DNA of 64,000 nucleotides from Tubulanus polymorphus (Eukaryota; Nemertea; Palaeonemertea; Tubulaniformes; Tubulanidae). The DNA is taken from the NCBI RefSeq assembly GCF_964204645.1, contig NC_134033.1, positions 8,838,231-8,902,230 on the forward strand, written 5' to 3'. Positions within the stretch are counted from its first letter, which is position 1. Every line of letters begins with the position of its first letter. Under the pieces are notes generated by a model that did no database searches, was not told where the DNA came from, and was given only the letters and a program-made list of their open reading frames with translations. The position numbers were made by a program, and so were the translations under genes. Shown one piece after another: positions 47,494 through 58,151 of the stretch.

Positions 47494-48263
47494 CTGTCAC
47501 ACCTACTCTCCGTGCGACGTTTTGTTCCGTAATTTCGTTAATAATCGGTTTATCTACCTTTATTACGCATCAGTTTGTTCAGTGTGGAATTTGCATTCAG
47601 AAATAAACAACAATTTTTACTAAAGTTGTTTTTGTTTTCATTTATGAGCGATAGTTTACGCAGCATACGCTCGCGTAATGCTGAAAAATCCGCTCTGCGG
47701 ACGCTCGGAAACGTTACAGTGACGTCATCACCTGCTCATTAGCATATCAAAATACAGTAGGTGGCGCCACGTGACGGGCCATAAACGCCGTTTTTCAGCA
47801 TTACGCGAGCGTATGCTAGGTAAACTATCGCTGATAGAAGATCAATTTGTTCAGTAAGGAATTTGCATTCAGAAATAAATCATGAACTGGCATAAATTTG
47901 TTTGTGTTTTCTTCTATCAGCGATAGTTTACCTAGCATACGCTCGCGTAATGCTGAAAAACGGCTTTTATGGCCCGTCACGTGGCGCCACCTACTGTATT
48001 TTGATATGCTAATGAGCAGGTGATGACGTCACTGTAACGTTTCCGAGCGTCCTCGGAGCGGATTTTTCAGAATTTCGCGAGCGTATGCTGAGTAAACTAT
48101 CGCTCATAGGCCTAAATGAAAACAAAAACAACTTTAGTGAAAATTGTCGTTTATTTCTGAATGCAAATTTCTCACTGAACAAATTGATGCGTAATAAAGG
48201 TAGATAAACCGATTTTTAACGAAATTACGGACCAAAACGTCGCACGGAGAGTAGGTGTGACAG
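47494..48263. repeat. Large near-perfect palindrome, about 350-bp arms
   Basis: The left arm from 47494 to 47840 matches the reverse complement of 47911-48263 almost throughout, with only small indels. The loop is about 70 bases and itself carries another copy of an arm segment (TTTGCATTCAGAAATAAA). Each arm contains AGCATACGCTCGCGTAATGC twice. This could be an inverted duplication of a DNA transposon. Confidence 0.85.
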
Positions 48264-48271
48264 AGAGTAAT

Positions 48272-48527
48272 GTCTATTTCTACCTGACTTGAGAGCATTC
48301 CGGGTGGCCTAGCTCGCTCATTTTTGGTAGTACATACCTGATAAAGGTCCTTATAGGACCAGAAAGGACAAGCAGTCGACCTAAATCATCATTATTTAAT
48401 CAATTTAAGATGTTTAAGGTCGACTGCCAGTCCTTTCTGGTCCTAATAAGACCTTTATCAGGTATGTACCACCAAAAATGAGCGAGCTAGGCCACCCGGA
48501 ATGCTCTCAAGTAAGGTTGAAATAGAC
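48272..48527. repeat. Second palindrome, about 110-bp arms
   Basis: 48272-48382 pairs with 48417-48527 with few mismatches and a loop of about 34 bases. The arms contain CCTTTCTGGTCC and GAGCGAGCTAGGCC. Single-arm fragments recur at about 48640-48830 and 49775-49855. Confidence 0.8.
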
Positions 48528-50170
48528 GTTAGTGTACCTACACATGGTACATCTGACAATATGGTTCTTGTTGAATTGATTTCTTGATATCTCAATCGCC
48601 TGACAAATCTGATAGGCCTAAGTATTGTCCAATTTTAGCCTACTTGACTTGAGAGCACATCAGATTCGATTAAGACCTATTTGAGGTATCACCAAAAAAT
48701 TAAGCGAAACATCCCAAAAAGATCGACGTCAATAGAAATAAATAGACATAAGCTCAGTCAGTTTTGGTGGTACATAGGCCTACCTGATATAAGTCTTATT
48801 AGGATCAGAAAGGACTGGCAGTTGAAGGAAAAGATCGTTTTTAATCCCTGCTACGCTGTATTGAAAGATTGCAATAAGTCTGCATTGTATGGGGTTATTA
48901 GAGAAAAATTCCACGATTTGAAAGTTTAACAATATGGCTCCATGCCTACCAACTGAAGTTTGCTATGTAAGCTATGTAGGCTACACCATCACCAATAGGC
49001 CTAACCTTAGTGTCTGGTGTTCAACTCCAAAATAGGTCAATATAGTTCAAAGCATGGTGGGTTTTCTTTAATGAAGTGAGTGGGTCCGGCAATTTAAAAT
49101 CGACAATCCTGATGTCGACCGATTGGCTCAAGTCCATTATAGCATTAAGTAGTTCCGACAGAGACTAATCACATCGGACTGGTATTTGGAATTAATCCCC
49201 CCGACATCGGACTGATCTTACGACATTACGCTATAGGGACGTACGGACATACCGGCATACCGAAACAACCGACATGCCGACTAACCGACATACCGACAAA
49301 TCCGTGCTAGGTATAAAGTGGCCGGGATCGATGGGGCTGTGTGACGCATGGATTACCCTTACATAGTGGCTGGGATCGAGGGGCTGTGTGGTGCGTGGAT
49401 TACCCGTACTAAAGTGATTAAAACGTGGGGACAAGCTAAGGGGTAATCAGATGAAAACAAAGAGAAGGAACATGAAAGGCGATAATCAGAGAGGGAGTGG
49501 AAACCAGCTAGCGATATTCAAGGCAACCAATAGAGGGAATTGATATAACGGGGGTACAAGAGAAGCGAGAAATTTGGAGATCATAAAGTTGTGGGGGGAG
49601 AAACCGTTATTCAAATTAAGACAATTTCCAGAGTTTTTGATAATCAGTCCCGATTCCATAAGTTTTCAAAATTGTGGCTGGTTTCGTATAGGCCTACGTG
49701 ATTGGCATCTCCCCTGTCCGGAAAAATCCAATGACACATCCATTTTAAACTGTATTGAAGGATATCCAAAAATTCTACTTTTGCCAGATTATGCACCACC
49801 AAAAATGTGCGAGCTAGGCCACCTGATGTGCTCTCAAGTCAAGTTGAATTAGACATTAGGTTATATATGTGTGACTTCCGCGTTTGCCTTAACGCTATTA
49901 CAACTTGTGATAAAGCTCTATATCTGCCTTTAACAACAGCATCCTGGCAACGGATGTACGTATGCGCGAGACGAGCGAGTAAGGATAGGAATTCACGCCT
50001 AAACCACGGTTAAAATCAAGCTATTTTAACGCGTAGACGCATTTTGAGGGTCCCCGATTCATGTCTTCAAAATGAAAATGGATTTTTAAACAAATTTGTT
50101 GCTCAAACATGGATATATTTTGTAAGGAAAATGGTGCTTAACTTTAGTTCTAGGAAAGTGCTCTGTGAAT
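48528..50170. other. Repeat fragments and NCKX upstream region
   Basis: Contains fragments of the preceding palindrome family, a tandem block at 49313-49412, and then sequence likely to include the promoter and 5' UTR of the NCKX gene. An in-frame stop at 50123-50125 precedes the chosen start. Confidence 0.45.
49313..49412 (+). repeat. Tandem units related to 46562-46676
   Basis: Two units of the AGTGGCYGGGATCGA plus GCRTGGATTACCC type. Confidence 0.65.
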
Positions 50171-50324
50171 ATGTTTTGGAAAAAGCGTCGGGGTTGGATG
50201 AAAACATGTGGACACAGAAAAGAACAAATAGAACGATATCGATCGCACGGTTGGATATTCTTGTGTTCGATGTGTCTTCTAATAGGATTTTTACACCAGA
50301 ACTATTTGAAGGAAAATTCAAACG
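50171..50324 (+). CDS. K+-dependent Na+/Ca2+ exchanger, coding exon 1
   Basis: ATG at 50171 is the first Met after an in-frame stop at 50123. The exon encodes a basic N-terminus (MFWKKRRGWMKTCGHRKEQI) and a hydrophobic signal-anchor (GWIFLCSMCLLIGFL), and ends at a GTAAGT donor (50325). The last codon is split after one base, and joined to AA at the next exon gives Glu. SLC24 proteins usually begin with a cleaved or anchoring hydrophobic segment, which fits. Support comes mainly from splice phase and context. Confidence 0.7.
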
Positions 50325-50723
50325 GTAAGTGTAGGCCTAAGTTAGGCCCTTGATTCGAAATTAGAGATCTTGAACTTTAGAGCTGGTGTTAAAACCAATA
50401 TATGGATTGTTGTAAGATTGACTATGGAATCAACATATGCTTGATCTAAGGCTTGGGAGATCTCAGTTGGAAATATTTATCTTAAAAGATTTAATATCCA
50501 TACCTTAAAAGATATCGTTAAGTTTCTCGAAAGACATTGCTCTTGAATTATTGGACGAAGGCTCAGTGGTGGTAGGTCAATAGGGCCAACTGCCTTAATC
50601 GCGGTTTTAGCGAACCCAATAGATCGCTTACTGCTATCCACAAGCTGATGTATTTAAACCAGCGAGACAGCAGTAAACCCGTTATTGCTGCCTCGTAGAT
50701 TTTTAGTATATAAATTTTTTCAG

Positions 50724-50897
50724 AATTGCCTCAATCAGTGAACCATGCTTCCAGACATCTGTTATCTTCTACTTCAAATGACACAACCTCTTCTAGGAGC
50801 CATTTACCTGAATGGGAAAAGTGTGATTTCGAGAACGACCACATACCCGGTGCCTGGGTATTCAACCACGTTATCTGTATATTAATTCTTTTCATAG
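50724..50897 (+). CDS. K+-dependent Na+/Ca2+ exchanger, coding exon 2
   Basis: The exon is bounded by TTTTTTCAG and GTAAAT. It encodes a Ser/Thr-rich extracellular stretch, then WEKCDFENDHIPGAWVFNHV and the start of TM1 (ICILILFI). It ends one base into a codon that completes as Ala in exon 3, giving [10 protein letters not shown] across the junction, as in the family. The family's usual GAVVLH-x5-YMF-x-ALAIVCDD pattern is matched with one extra residue. Confidence 0.8.
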
Positions 50898-51149
50898 GTA
50901 AATTGCCGAAACCCACATAAAGGATTTTGCCTAAACTAATGCCATGCATTTTTATGAGATTTTTTTTCACATCTCACTTTACACCTACATTTCTCAACAT
51001 GAATTTCCAATTCAATCTAGGCCCTACAGTTTAGAAAAAATCTTGTTTCGTGAGATTATCGTTAGCTACCGTTTGATGTTTTTGAAATGTGATGATTGAA
51101 ATGTTTTGTTGAAAATCAAAAAGAAATTCTCAACATAAGCTTTATGGGT

Positions 51150-51640
51150 GCAAGTCCAGTATACGACATTATAGTGCGTGTGTAGAGTTACACTGCGTTA
51201 TTCGGTCAGTGTTCACGCCAGTTGACCGTAGACAGCCGACACCTAAAGTAAACTACGAGAACAGGTGGAAACCTGTAAACCCGTCAACCAGAACTGACGT
51301 ATGACAGTTATTCCACCCCTCCAACTGCCATTTGTCTTCATGATTTTCATTGTCTCTCATAAATTCATTGCTTATTATGAAGTCGCGGATGATTTGGATG
51401 ATAATGGCATTTCGAAACACAAAAAGGCACTTATATATATGTAACATTCAAATATAATATATCTAGATAGCTTAATAATTATTGGTTGAAGGGTTTTTTG
51501 GAGGTCAAATCACAGTTAATGGGTGGATTTTTTATGTTGATGTAACAAATCTCTGGTCCTAAATAACCTTATGGGGAGGTTTCTAGCATCGTTTAAAATG
51601 TGAATGATTAGGGTTAGGGTTAGGTTTAGGTTTACAAGGA
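51150..51640 (+). repeat. Dispersed repeat, second copy of 42273-42740
   Basis: Collinear with the first copy from GTCCAGTATACGACATT to the GGGTTAGGGTTAGG tail. Confidence 0.8.
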
Positions 51641-52137
51641 GACATCAAAACTTAATGAAATAAAAACATTGCGTCCATATTGCTACCATTTGGAAGATGT
51701 ATGTCCGTGGAAATTAGTGAACTACATTGTGTGACAAATGACAAATTCAGAAAGTCGTCCGTTGACATTCTAAGTAAAGCTTGTTCTAGAAAAGTTTCTT
51801 GTTTTCGATGAATAGCTGGCGTGTATACTATTGGCAGTTCGGAGAGTATTTCTCTGTTAAGGAACATGAATATATCATGATAGCTTAATGATTATTGGTT
51901 GAAGGGTTTTCGGAGGTCAATTCACAGTTAATGGGTGGATTTTTTTATGTTGATGTAACAAATCTCTAGTCCTAAATAACCTTATGGGAAGGTTTCTAGC
52001 ATAGTCTAAAATGTGAATGATTTGGGTTAGGGTTAGGTTTACGTTTACAAGGAGACATCAAAACTTAATGAAATAAAAACATTTCGTCCATATTGCTACC
52101 ATTTGGAAGATGTATGTGCGTGGAAATTAGTGAACTA
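51466..52137 (+). repeat. Direct duplication with about 413-bp period
   Basis: 51466-51731 and 51879-52137 are close copies (GATAGCTTAATRATTATTGG to GGAAATTAGTGAACTA) separated by about 150 unrelated bases. Confidence 0.8.
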
Positions 52138-52204
52138 TAGACATGTGACGCTGCTGTGTATGTCTCCACTGATGTGTTGCCCTATAATGTCGTATATCGG
52201 ACTT

Positions 52205-52410
52205 GGGCCAATGGTGTGTAGGGTGTCATCTGTCAACCGTCCTGTGGAGTCGTCACCTTACTGGTGTGTAGGGTGTCATCCGTCAACCGTCCTGTGGAGT
52301 CGTCACATAACTGGTGTGTAGGGTGTCACCTGTCAACCGTCCTGTGGAGTCGTCACCTAACTGGTGTGTAGGGTGTCATCTGTCAACCGTCCTGTGGAGT
52401 CGTCACCCTT
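52205..52410 (+). repeat. Minisatellite, about 54-bp unit
   Basis: About four near-identical units containing GTGTAGGGTGTCATC, GTCAACCGTCCTGTGGAGTC and GTCACC. Confidence 0.9.
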
Positions 52411-52560
52411 GTATGTAAGGTATCGAGTGTCATCAGCTGTTGAATATGGATCCCCAATCGAGGATCTATTTTCATGGAACTTCTTTTGGTTCCATATTAC
52501 TACGCTTTTATATTTCAGCTTGGGCATTAATTCCCCGATTTACTCCAAAAGTATCTCTAC
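52400..52560 (+). repeat. Repeat shared with 37150-37355
   Basis: The minisatellite runs into the same GAATATGGATCCCCAA and CATGGAACTTCTTTTGG blocks as at 37.2 kb. Confidence 0.7.
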
Positions 52561-52944
52561 ACGTTGCACTATAATGTCGTGTATCGGACTTGGGTCGCTT
52601 TATGTTTATTGTGCAGTTAATCCAACTAGCACGTTGTCCTTTTCAGATGATTTGGGACTCGTGAAATGAATTTTTATGATTGAATATCATTTAGCCTAAG
52701 GTGACCCATAAATCATGTCTGCTTTAAATGCAAGTCTGGAGGAAATTGATCCAGATTAAGCATGTTTGAAAGCACGTGTATTTTTAGGCCTATATCTGTG
52801 TATGCAATAGGAGAAATTTAACGATCTAGATACGTTTTTACAATAAATAAAATTCCAAAGATTACAACATTGAAATTTCTGAAGAGTTTAGGCCTATTTT
52901 CAAAGGTGAAGTAATAGGCATGTGTAATCTTTTGTTTGTTCTAG

Positions 52945-53128
52945 CTATAGCGATTGTCTGTGATGATTTTTTCGTGCCATCTTTGGAAGTGATCTCCGAG
53001 AAACTAAATTTATCCGAGGATGTTGCCGGGGCAACGTTCATGGCAGCTGGCTCATCGGCTCCAGAATTATTTGCTTCTGTTGCTGGAGTTGCTGTGGAAA
53101 CGGATGTTGGTGTTGGTACAATAGTGGG
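52945..53128 (+). CDS. K+-dependent Na+/Ca2+ exchanger, coding exon 3 (alpha-1 repeat)
   Basis: The exon follows TTTGTTCTAG and ends before GTCAGT at 53129. It encodes [40 protein letters not shown] and [21 protein letters not shown]. This is the first alpha repeat of SLC24 exchangers, which carries the ion-binding residues in [15 protein letters not shown]. The last two bases (GG) join A of the next exon to give Gly. The plasma- or organelle-membrane exchanger moves Na+ in against Ca2+ and K+. Which SLC24 paralogue this is cannot be told. Confidence 0.92.
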
Positions 53129-53439
53129 GTCAGTATTTTTTGCATTTACAATGTACTTTTAGGCCAAATCAACAATATCATTCCGTTCTATCGATTTTCA
53201 GACATGAATGATGTAGCGATGCTACGAGGGAATGTTTACGGATTATCGGCATAAAATTGCTGTCATGTTAAATATCGTCAATAGCATCTAATTGAAGAGG
53301 CACTATTTTTCCTTCAACGCCACCACTAGTATCGTGACGCTAGATTGGCTATAAATTTACTTCGGTGTGTTAAGCATCGTATCTGCTGGCCACGCTGGCA
53401 TTAGTCCGCTACTGCGCGAATCTACGGTGGTGAATAAAT

Positions 53440-53560
53440 TGATGGCAGCACCGATTGAATCTAAAAGTTCTGGATTTAATAGAATCAGTAGTGGCAATCC
53501 AGAAAACCCGTTATCGCTTCTGTGCAGCTATATTTTTCCGGTGAAATCTTGTAATTACCT
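53440..53560 (+). mobile_element. SINE core fragment, + orientation
   Basis: Contains CCAGAAAACCCGTTATCGCT and TGCAGCTATATTT, the same core as the SINEs at 40.5 and 45.4 kb. The head is not recognisable. It lies in NCKX intron 3. Confidence 0.5.
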
Positions 53561-54085
53561 TAAGGGACAACTAAACGACGAGGCAGCTCGAACTATCGAA
53601 GGCTTACGCTTTCTAATACTCATTGCGACTCAGCTGCAGATATACTGAGAAGGACTAAGGTCACCCGCACAAGATAATATCTGAATATCTGCGAAAATTA
53701 TGGGAGCTGGAAAACCATAAATGATCTAACAAGTATCAAACATTTCTACAATACGATCAAGACATGTGTTCGTTGACTGAAGAGAATGGACAAAACAGAA
53801 CTCATGAAGACTTCATTGTACCTCTACTATTCGACAAACTACCAACAGAAATACCTAGACACTTGGTCGCTAATTGTACTCGAATCTCGATCCGATCGAA
53901 TTTCAAACCTAATGCAACTCCTTGTTGCCAAACGCGAGTTCATTCGCTTTATATCCGCCCTATTGACCTACCTCGGTTAATCGAACATTAGTATAGTGGG
54001 GAAGTGATGTCGCTGGCATCCTTGCGTGACATAATGACTTATACAAGGCCTACTAGGCCTAATGTAATTTCTAATTTCTTTGCAG

Positions 54086-54143
54086 ATCTGCAGTCTTTAA
54101 CATTCTCATTATCATAGCACTGACGGCTGCATTAGCTGGCCAG
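54086..54143 (+). CDS. K+-dependent Na+/Ca2+ exchanger, coding exon 4
   Basis: A 58-base exon between TTTCTTTGCAG and GTAATC. Joined to exon 3 it reads GSAVFNILIIIALTAALAGQ, the TM segment that closes the alpha-1 repeat in SLC24 proteins. It ends in phase 0. The short length and exact phase match with exons 3 and 5 support it. Confidence 0.92.
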
Positions 54144-54286
54144 GTAATCATTACTTTTTCTTATATACATATAAAATTTACCCTCAATATCTCTCCATCC
54201 AAATCGATATTCATGATAGGCCTATATTATTGTGATATATACTATTGTTACCTGTCTTTTATTGTTTTATTTAGCCAGCTTTATTA

Positions 54287-54859
54287 AAGGGGAACTGCAG
54301 CGAAAAATGTTTTGTATCTATATGTGTTAGAAACCTTTATAAATACATTTTCAAAACAGCAGAAAAACATTTCATCTAATACTTTATCCAAAAAGAGGGT
54401 TTTGTAGATTCCCTGGCCGCCGCCATTTTCTCCACGTAGCAGACGCTTTTCTCTTGGCCGTGACGTAGGCCTAGTTCGGCCCACTTCGGTACGTGTTACT
54501 GCTATTCATAGTGTTTTCGTCACTTAAAGTCCAATAACAGTTCTATACTGCAGCATAATGCCACATCAGCAATTTTTTGGATATGTTTCAATCTTCAACT
54601 GAGATCTTCAATGAGTGTATCTTTTTGTGTACACACTGGAGTGTGTGATGGGCCCGGATACGTCATCAATGTTTACATGTCTCACTTTGGAACTTAAATA
54701 TGGTGGCTCTCATCCGCCGTAAATTCTGCTGATAACAGAATTAAAATCGTTGTATACAAGTTAATTATGAAGAATTGGGAATTCAAATAGCATTATGCTA
54801 AACAACAACAAGAGTAGAAATGAATGGCCAATTATAATTATTTGACTGCAGTTCCCCTT
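54287..54859. mobile_element. 573-bp MITE, TA target duplication (Tc1/mariner type)
   Basis: The ends are perfect inverted repeats starting AAGGGGAACTGCAG. TA flanks both sides (54285-54286 and 54860-54861). No coding capacity. It lies in NCKX intron 4. A second small inverted repeat (ATACCTCGA, about 54891-54955) follows. Confidence 0.82.
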
Positions 54860-55177
54860 TAATTGTGTAAAGCCATACCTCGACTTAACGCCACCCTTGA
54901 AGATTCCTGATCTTGTCTCATTACGTACGGAAAAAAATGGCCAAATTTTAAATCGAGGTATGACTGTATATAGATTTTCTAATCGTTGCTATTCTATTGT
55001 GGCTCCACAAAGCAGATAACGATTTGGTAGGGGAGATATTGAGGTTTTCTCCAAGGACGATTCGGAATATTTCATTGTAGCAGGCTGTATATAAGACGGG
55101 GTCTACTTGATTTATCGCAATTTTTATTTCCTGATCCCGTTCACACCCTCACAGCAATCAACGTTTTCTCTTCATAG

Positions 55178-55377
55178 GTGCTGCTATTGGATTGGCGACC
55201 TATGACACGGGATGCAGTGTTCTATGGCTTATCGATTGCGTGTTTCATAGGATTTTCCTGGGATAACAAATTCGAATGGTATGAATCAACAATTCTATTG
55301 GTTCTGTATGCTTTATATATCGTTATCATGGTAATTAATCGAAGAGTGATGGAATGGATGAACAAATGGAAAAACTG
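55178..55377 (+). CDS. K+-dependent Na+/Ca2+ exchanger, coding exon 5
   Basis: The exon runs from after CTTCATAG to a GTAAGA donor. It encodes VLLLDWRPMTRDAVFYGLSI, ACFIGFSWDNKFEWYESTIL and LVLYALYIVIMVINRRVMEW. That is the two following TM segments with the family's W-x2-RD and WYE/WWES motifs, then a basic start of the cytosolic loop. It ends two bases into a codon completed as Cys in exon 6. Confidence 0.92.
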
Positions 55378-55468
55378 GTAAGATAGTTATTGACATTCCG
55401 GCTTTGAGTCCATTTTGCTAACGCGTTTCTTGCTTCACTGCTTGTTAACACGTCATTTTGGTAACATA

Positions 55469-55521
55469 TACGTTTCTGAACTTAATTACGAGGTAACCTC
55501 GTAATTAAGTTCAGAAACGTA
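55469..55521. repeat. Perfect 26-bp palindrome
   Basis: 55469-55494 is the exact reverse complement of 55496-55521 with a single-base centre. It begins 91 bases after the exon 5 donor. Confidence 0.92.
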
Positions 55522-55789
55522 AATGAAGTTACAAATCTTGGCTTCTTTCATTCATGTTAAAATATGAGGCCTAGAAATGTATTTTGGGCACCGAATATTA
55601 GGCTTGCACTCATTCATGTGCGTAGGCAGCTACCGTCTTCGGTTTTGCACACCGGTTCATCGACGTTTTCCCACTTCAAAAAGTTATGAACAAGATAAAA
55701 TTAGTAGGCTAATTGTCATCCGATTTTATCAACTAAACTTTAAAAGAAAAATGAAAAGGATCTTTTATAGTGTTTAGAAATTCAGTGTC

Positions 55790-55815
55790 AGTAATTGGGG
55801 AATAGTTGTTCTAGA
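55790..55815 (+). repeat. 26-bp direct repeat, left boundary of copy B
   Basis: Identical to 58152-58177. The part AGTAAT..GGG...AG..GTTC also resembles the outer arm of copy C's hairpin (62569-62596), so it may be element sequence rather than a target duplication. Confidence 0.7.
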
Positions 55816-55850
55816 TCAAAGGTCGAGAGGTTGAGCTCATAAAAATAATG

Positions 55851-55898
55851 TTCTAATTGAATCTATATGAAATATTATTTAAATAGATTCAATTAGAA
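55851..55898. repeat. Palindrome near the left end of copy B
   Basis: 16-base perfect arms (55851-55866 and 55883-55898, TTCTAATTGAATCTAT) with a 16-base loop, located where copies C and D have their hairpin tip. Confidence 0.85.
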
Positions 55899-56204
55899 AA
55901 ACAATACAATTGAATAAGCTAGTGTTGTTAAAGTAACTTAATGTTTTTTTAATGTTTTTTTATTCAATTCTTATTAATACTAAATTTCTTTACCTTCGAC
56001 TAAAATGATATTAGAAAAACTTTACCTTGAATAACTTAGGATCATCTTGTATTATGTTAGTCAAATGTAAAGAATGAAAATATTTATCTGATAGATTCAT
56101 AGAATTACTATAAAAATAAGATATATATTTGAATATAATTTGTACCTTTCCCAGTGTTGAAATATAAAAAATATTAGCTGAAAATATAAAATATGATAAA
56201 TCTG

Positions 56205-56562
56205 TGAAGACACGGGGGTTTATTTGAATATAAGACCCCCTGTGTCTAGAATCCAAGAAAGTAAGAAAGTAAGACAGGTACGAGACGTACGAGTAAGAAT
56301 CCAAGAATTCTTACTTTCTTACTCGTATGTCTAGTACTTAGGCCTATATAAATTAGTTTTTATAAAAATTGAAAATGTAAATTATTAATCTAAGTATAGA
56401 AATAGTTATAATATAATCTATCTTTATTTTAATTTAAGTGAAAACATATAATTTATTCATTTTTATAATACTTAGTACGAGAGGTACGAGTAAGAATCCA
56501 AGATTTCTTACTTTCTTACTTTCTTGGCAAGAATCTTGGTTTCTTACTCGTACCTCTCGTAC
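56205..56562. repeat. Paired palindromes inside copy B
   Basis: 56475-56505 pairs with 56532-56562 at 30 of 31 bases. A related palindrome with GTACGAGTAAGAATCCAAG lies at about 56290-56338, and a shorter AGACAC/GTGTCT stem at about 56205-56256. AT-rich flanks are also duplicated (about 56340-56460 and 56565-56660), so this is a two-unit tandem array. Confidence 0.7.
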
Positions 56563-56686
56563 GTAGATATATAAATAGTTTTGTAAAAATTATAAATATA
56601 AATTATTAAACTAAGTATAGAAATTTAAGCGACAACATATAATTTATTCATTTTTATATATTTCAGCCAATTTAACAGTCTATTGC

Positions 56687-56991
56687 TTAATTTGAATTAT
56701 GTAATTTCTCATCTAATTCATGAATATATCTATGAGTTTTTAAACTCTTTAAATTTTCATATCTTTTATTACATACTTCACAACACTTAATATTATTAAT
56801 TCTATCTGATAGATAATTATGTTATCTTTTAATTCAGCGTATCTAATTTTGCAATTATCATAGAATTCTAACAACTGTTTTAATGAGTAAACTGAAAATG
56901 AAACTAATCCTGTAAGCATAATAATTGATTTAATATTCTGTTGATTATTATATATAAGGTGTAATATTTCTGATACCTTACTTTCACTCAT
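56687..56991 (-). pseudogene. Copy B gene 3: TM protein with C2H2 finger
   Basis: ATG at 56991, MSESKVSEILHLIYNNQQNI, then a TM segment IMLTGLVSFSVYSL and LLEFYDNCKIRYAELKDN. After a frameshift near 56820 it continues SDRINNIKCCEVCNKRYENL and SLKTHRYIHELDEK, stopping at 56687-56689. The finger is a classical C-x2-C-x12-H-x3-H. Over the first 57 residues 48 are identical to copy C gene 3. A zinc finger on a membrane-anchored protein of about 100 residues is unusual; the function is unknown. Confidence 0.65.
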
Positions 56992-57037
56992 TTTATTGTT
57001 AAAATATATAAAATAAATTAAATTAAAAGATGCTGTT

Positions 57038-57258
57038 TTAATCCTCTAATTCTTTAAAATCATTAACTTTTTTATTGTTATTTTTTCTGTGATTGTTTCC
57101 ATTTAACTTCTTTAACTTTTTACTCAATTTAATGTTTTCATTCATTAGATCCTACTGACATTTTCATAGTAAAAGTAAAGCGCAGCCAATATTAACCCTC
57201 CAGCAACCAAACTATTTTTCAAATCACTTTTCCCAATAGGAATGCTGAAACCATCCAT
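57038..57258 (-). pseudogene. Copy B gene 2: TM/coiled-coil protein, frameshifted
   Basis: ATG at 57258, MDGFSIPIGKSDLKNSLVAG, then GLILAALYFYYENVS. A stop near 57150 and a frame change lead to MNENIKLSKKLKKLNGNNHR and the end at 57038. It matches copy C gene 2 over the whole length and copy A gene 2. Confidence 0.65.
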
Positions 57259-57409
57259 TTGTTTAAGAAAAAAAAAAATCAAAAGTAATTTAAAATATCT
57301 TATTTTGAATATTCAGAGTTGAATTATTATTTTTGAGTTATGATATTTGAAACATACAGCGTAATCTTATTTCAATATATATTTATTATTCTTTTCATAT
57401 TCGATATGT

Positions 57410-57955
57410 TTAACTGTTTTCATAAGGATTGAATTCTCTAAATTCTTCATCTAAGTTACATTGAACTGCAATATCTTTGAATAATTTTTCATTATCTAAA
57501 TCACATTGAATACCAATTTTTGATGAATTTTCATTATAGATAATTTGTTTATTATCAAAATTAAAATAATATAATTGTCTTTTTTCTTTTTTCAATTCTT
57601 AAGTTAATCAAATCATTATAATCTTTTGGAAGTATTATATCATCATTTCTTTCATTGAAAGGGGTTTGAAGTATATTTATTATGTTTTCATCTAAAGTTC
57701 CTTTAGAATTTAAAACTGTATTAGATATTTTAGGATTTTTGATTCCATTATCAAAAGTATCTACTAGTTCAGTAATTAAATATGTTTCATTTGGTAATAT
57801 TTGATTTATCATAGTAATGTTACCGATTTTATAATGTCTTGCGGACACTAAATTTGTTGCTGAAATATAATTTCTAATGTTAAACTGTGAAAATAAGTTA
57901 TAGGTTTCATTTATTTCGATTTTGAAGTTGGGTTCTTCTCTTCTTTCTTCATTTT
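57410..57955 (-). pseudogene. Copy B gene 1: unknown TEL-motif family, frameshifted
   Basis: It reads EPNFKIEINETYNLFSQFNI, RNYISATNLVSARHYKIGNI, then TYLITELVDTFDNGIKNPK and NINILQTPFNERNDDIILPK-like sequence. A frameshift near 57600 leads to GIQCDLDNEKLFKDIAVQCN. The likely ATG near 57950 is one base out of frame. The repeated QC(D/N)L box occurs also in copy C. No known domain. Confidence 0.55.
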
Positions 57956-58151
57956 TATAACAAAATTTTTATTAAAACTCATTCAAATATAAATATTCAC
58001 TGTTTTAGATATGAATTATTTCACTCACACTTTACTCACACTTTTTATGTTAAAAATTGATTTTTTATTGCTGAAATCTATATTTGATCTTTTTTATCTA
58101 GATTATTATGCTAAAATTTTACTCTCACTTTTAAAACATGAAATTTTAAGA

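Larger units (their letters stand above)
50898..52944 (+). other. NCKX intron 2, repeat-rich
   Basis: Holds a copy of the 42.3-kb repeat family, its tandem duplication and a minisatellite, listed separately. No gene of its own. Confidence 0.6.

Noticed and set aside
52920-53162. Whole + frame from 52920 as coding
   Set aside because: Splice signals and the join to neighbouring exons place the exon at 52945-53128; the ends of the open frame are intron.
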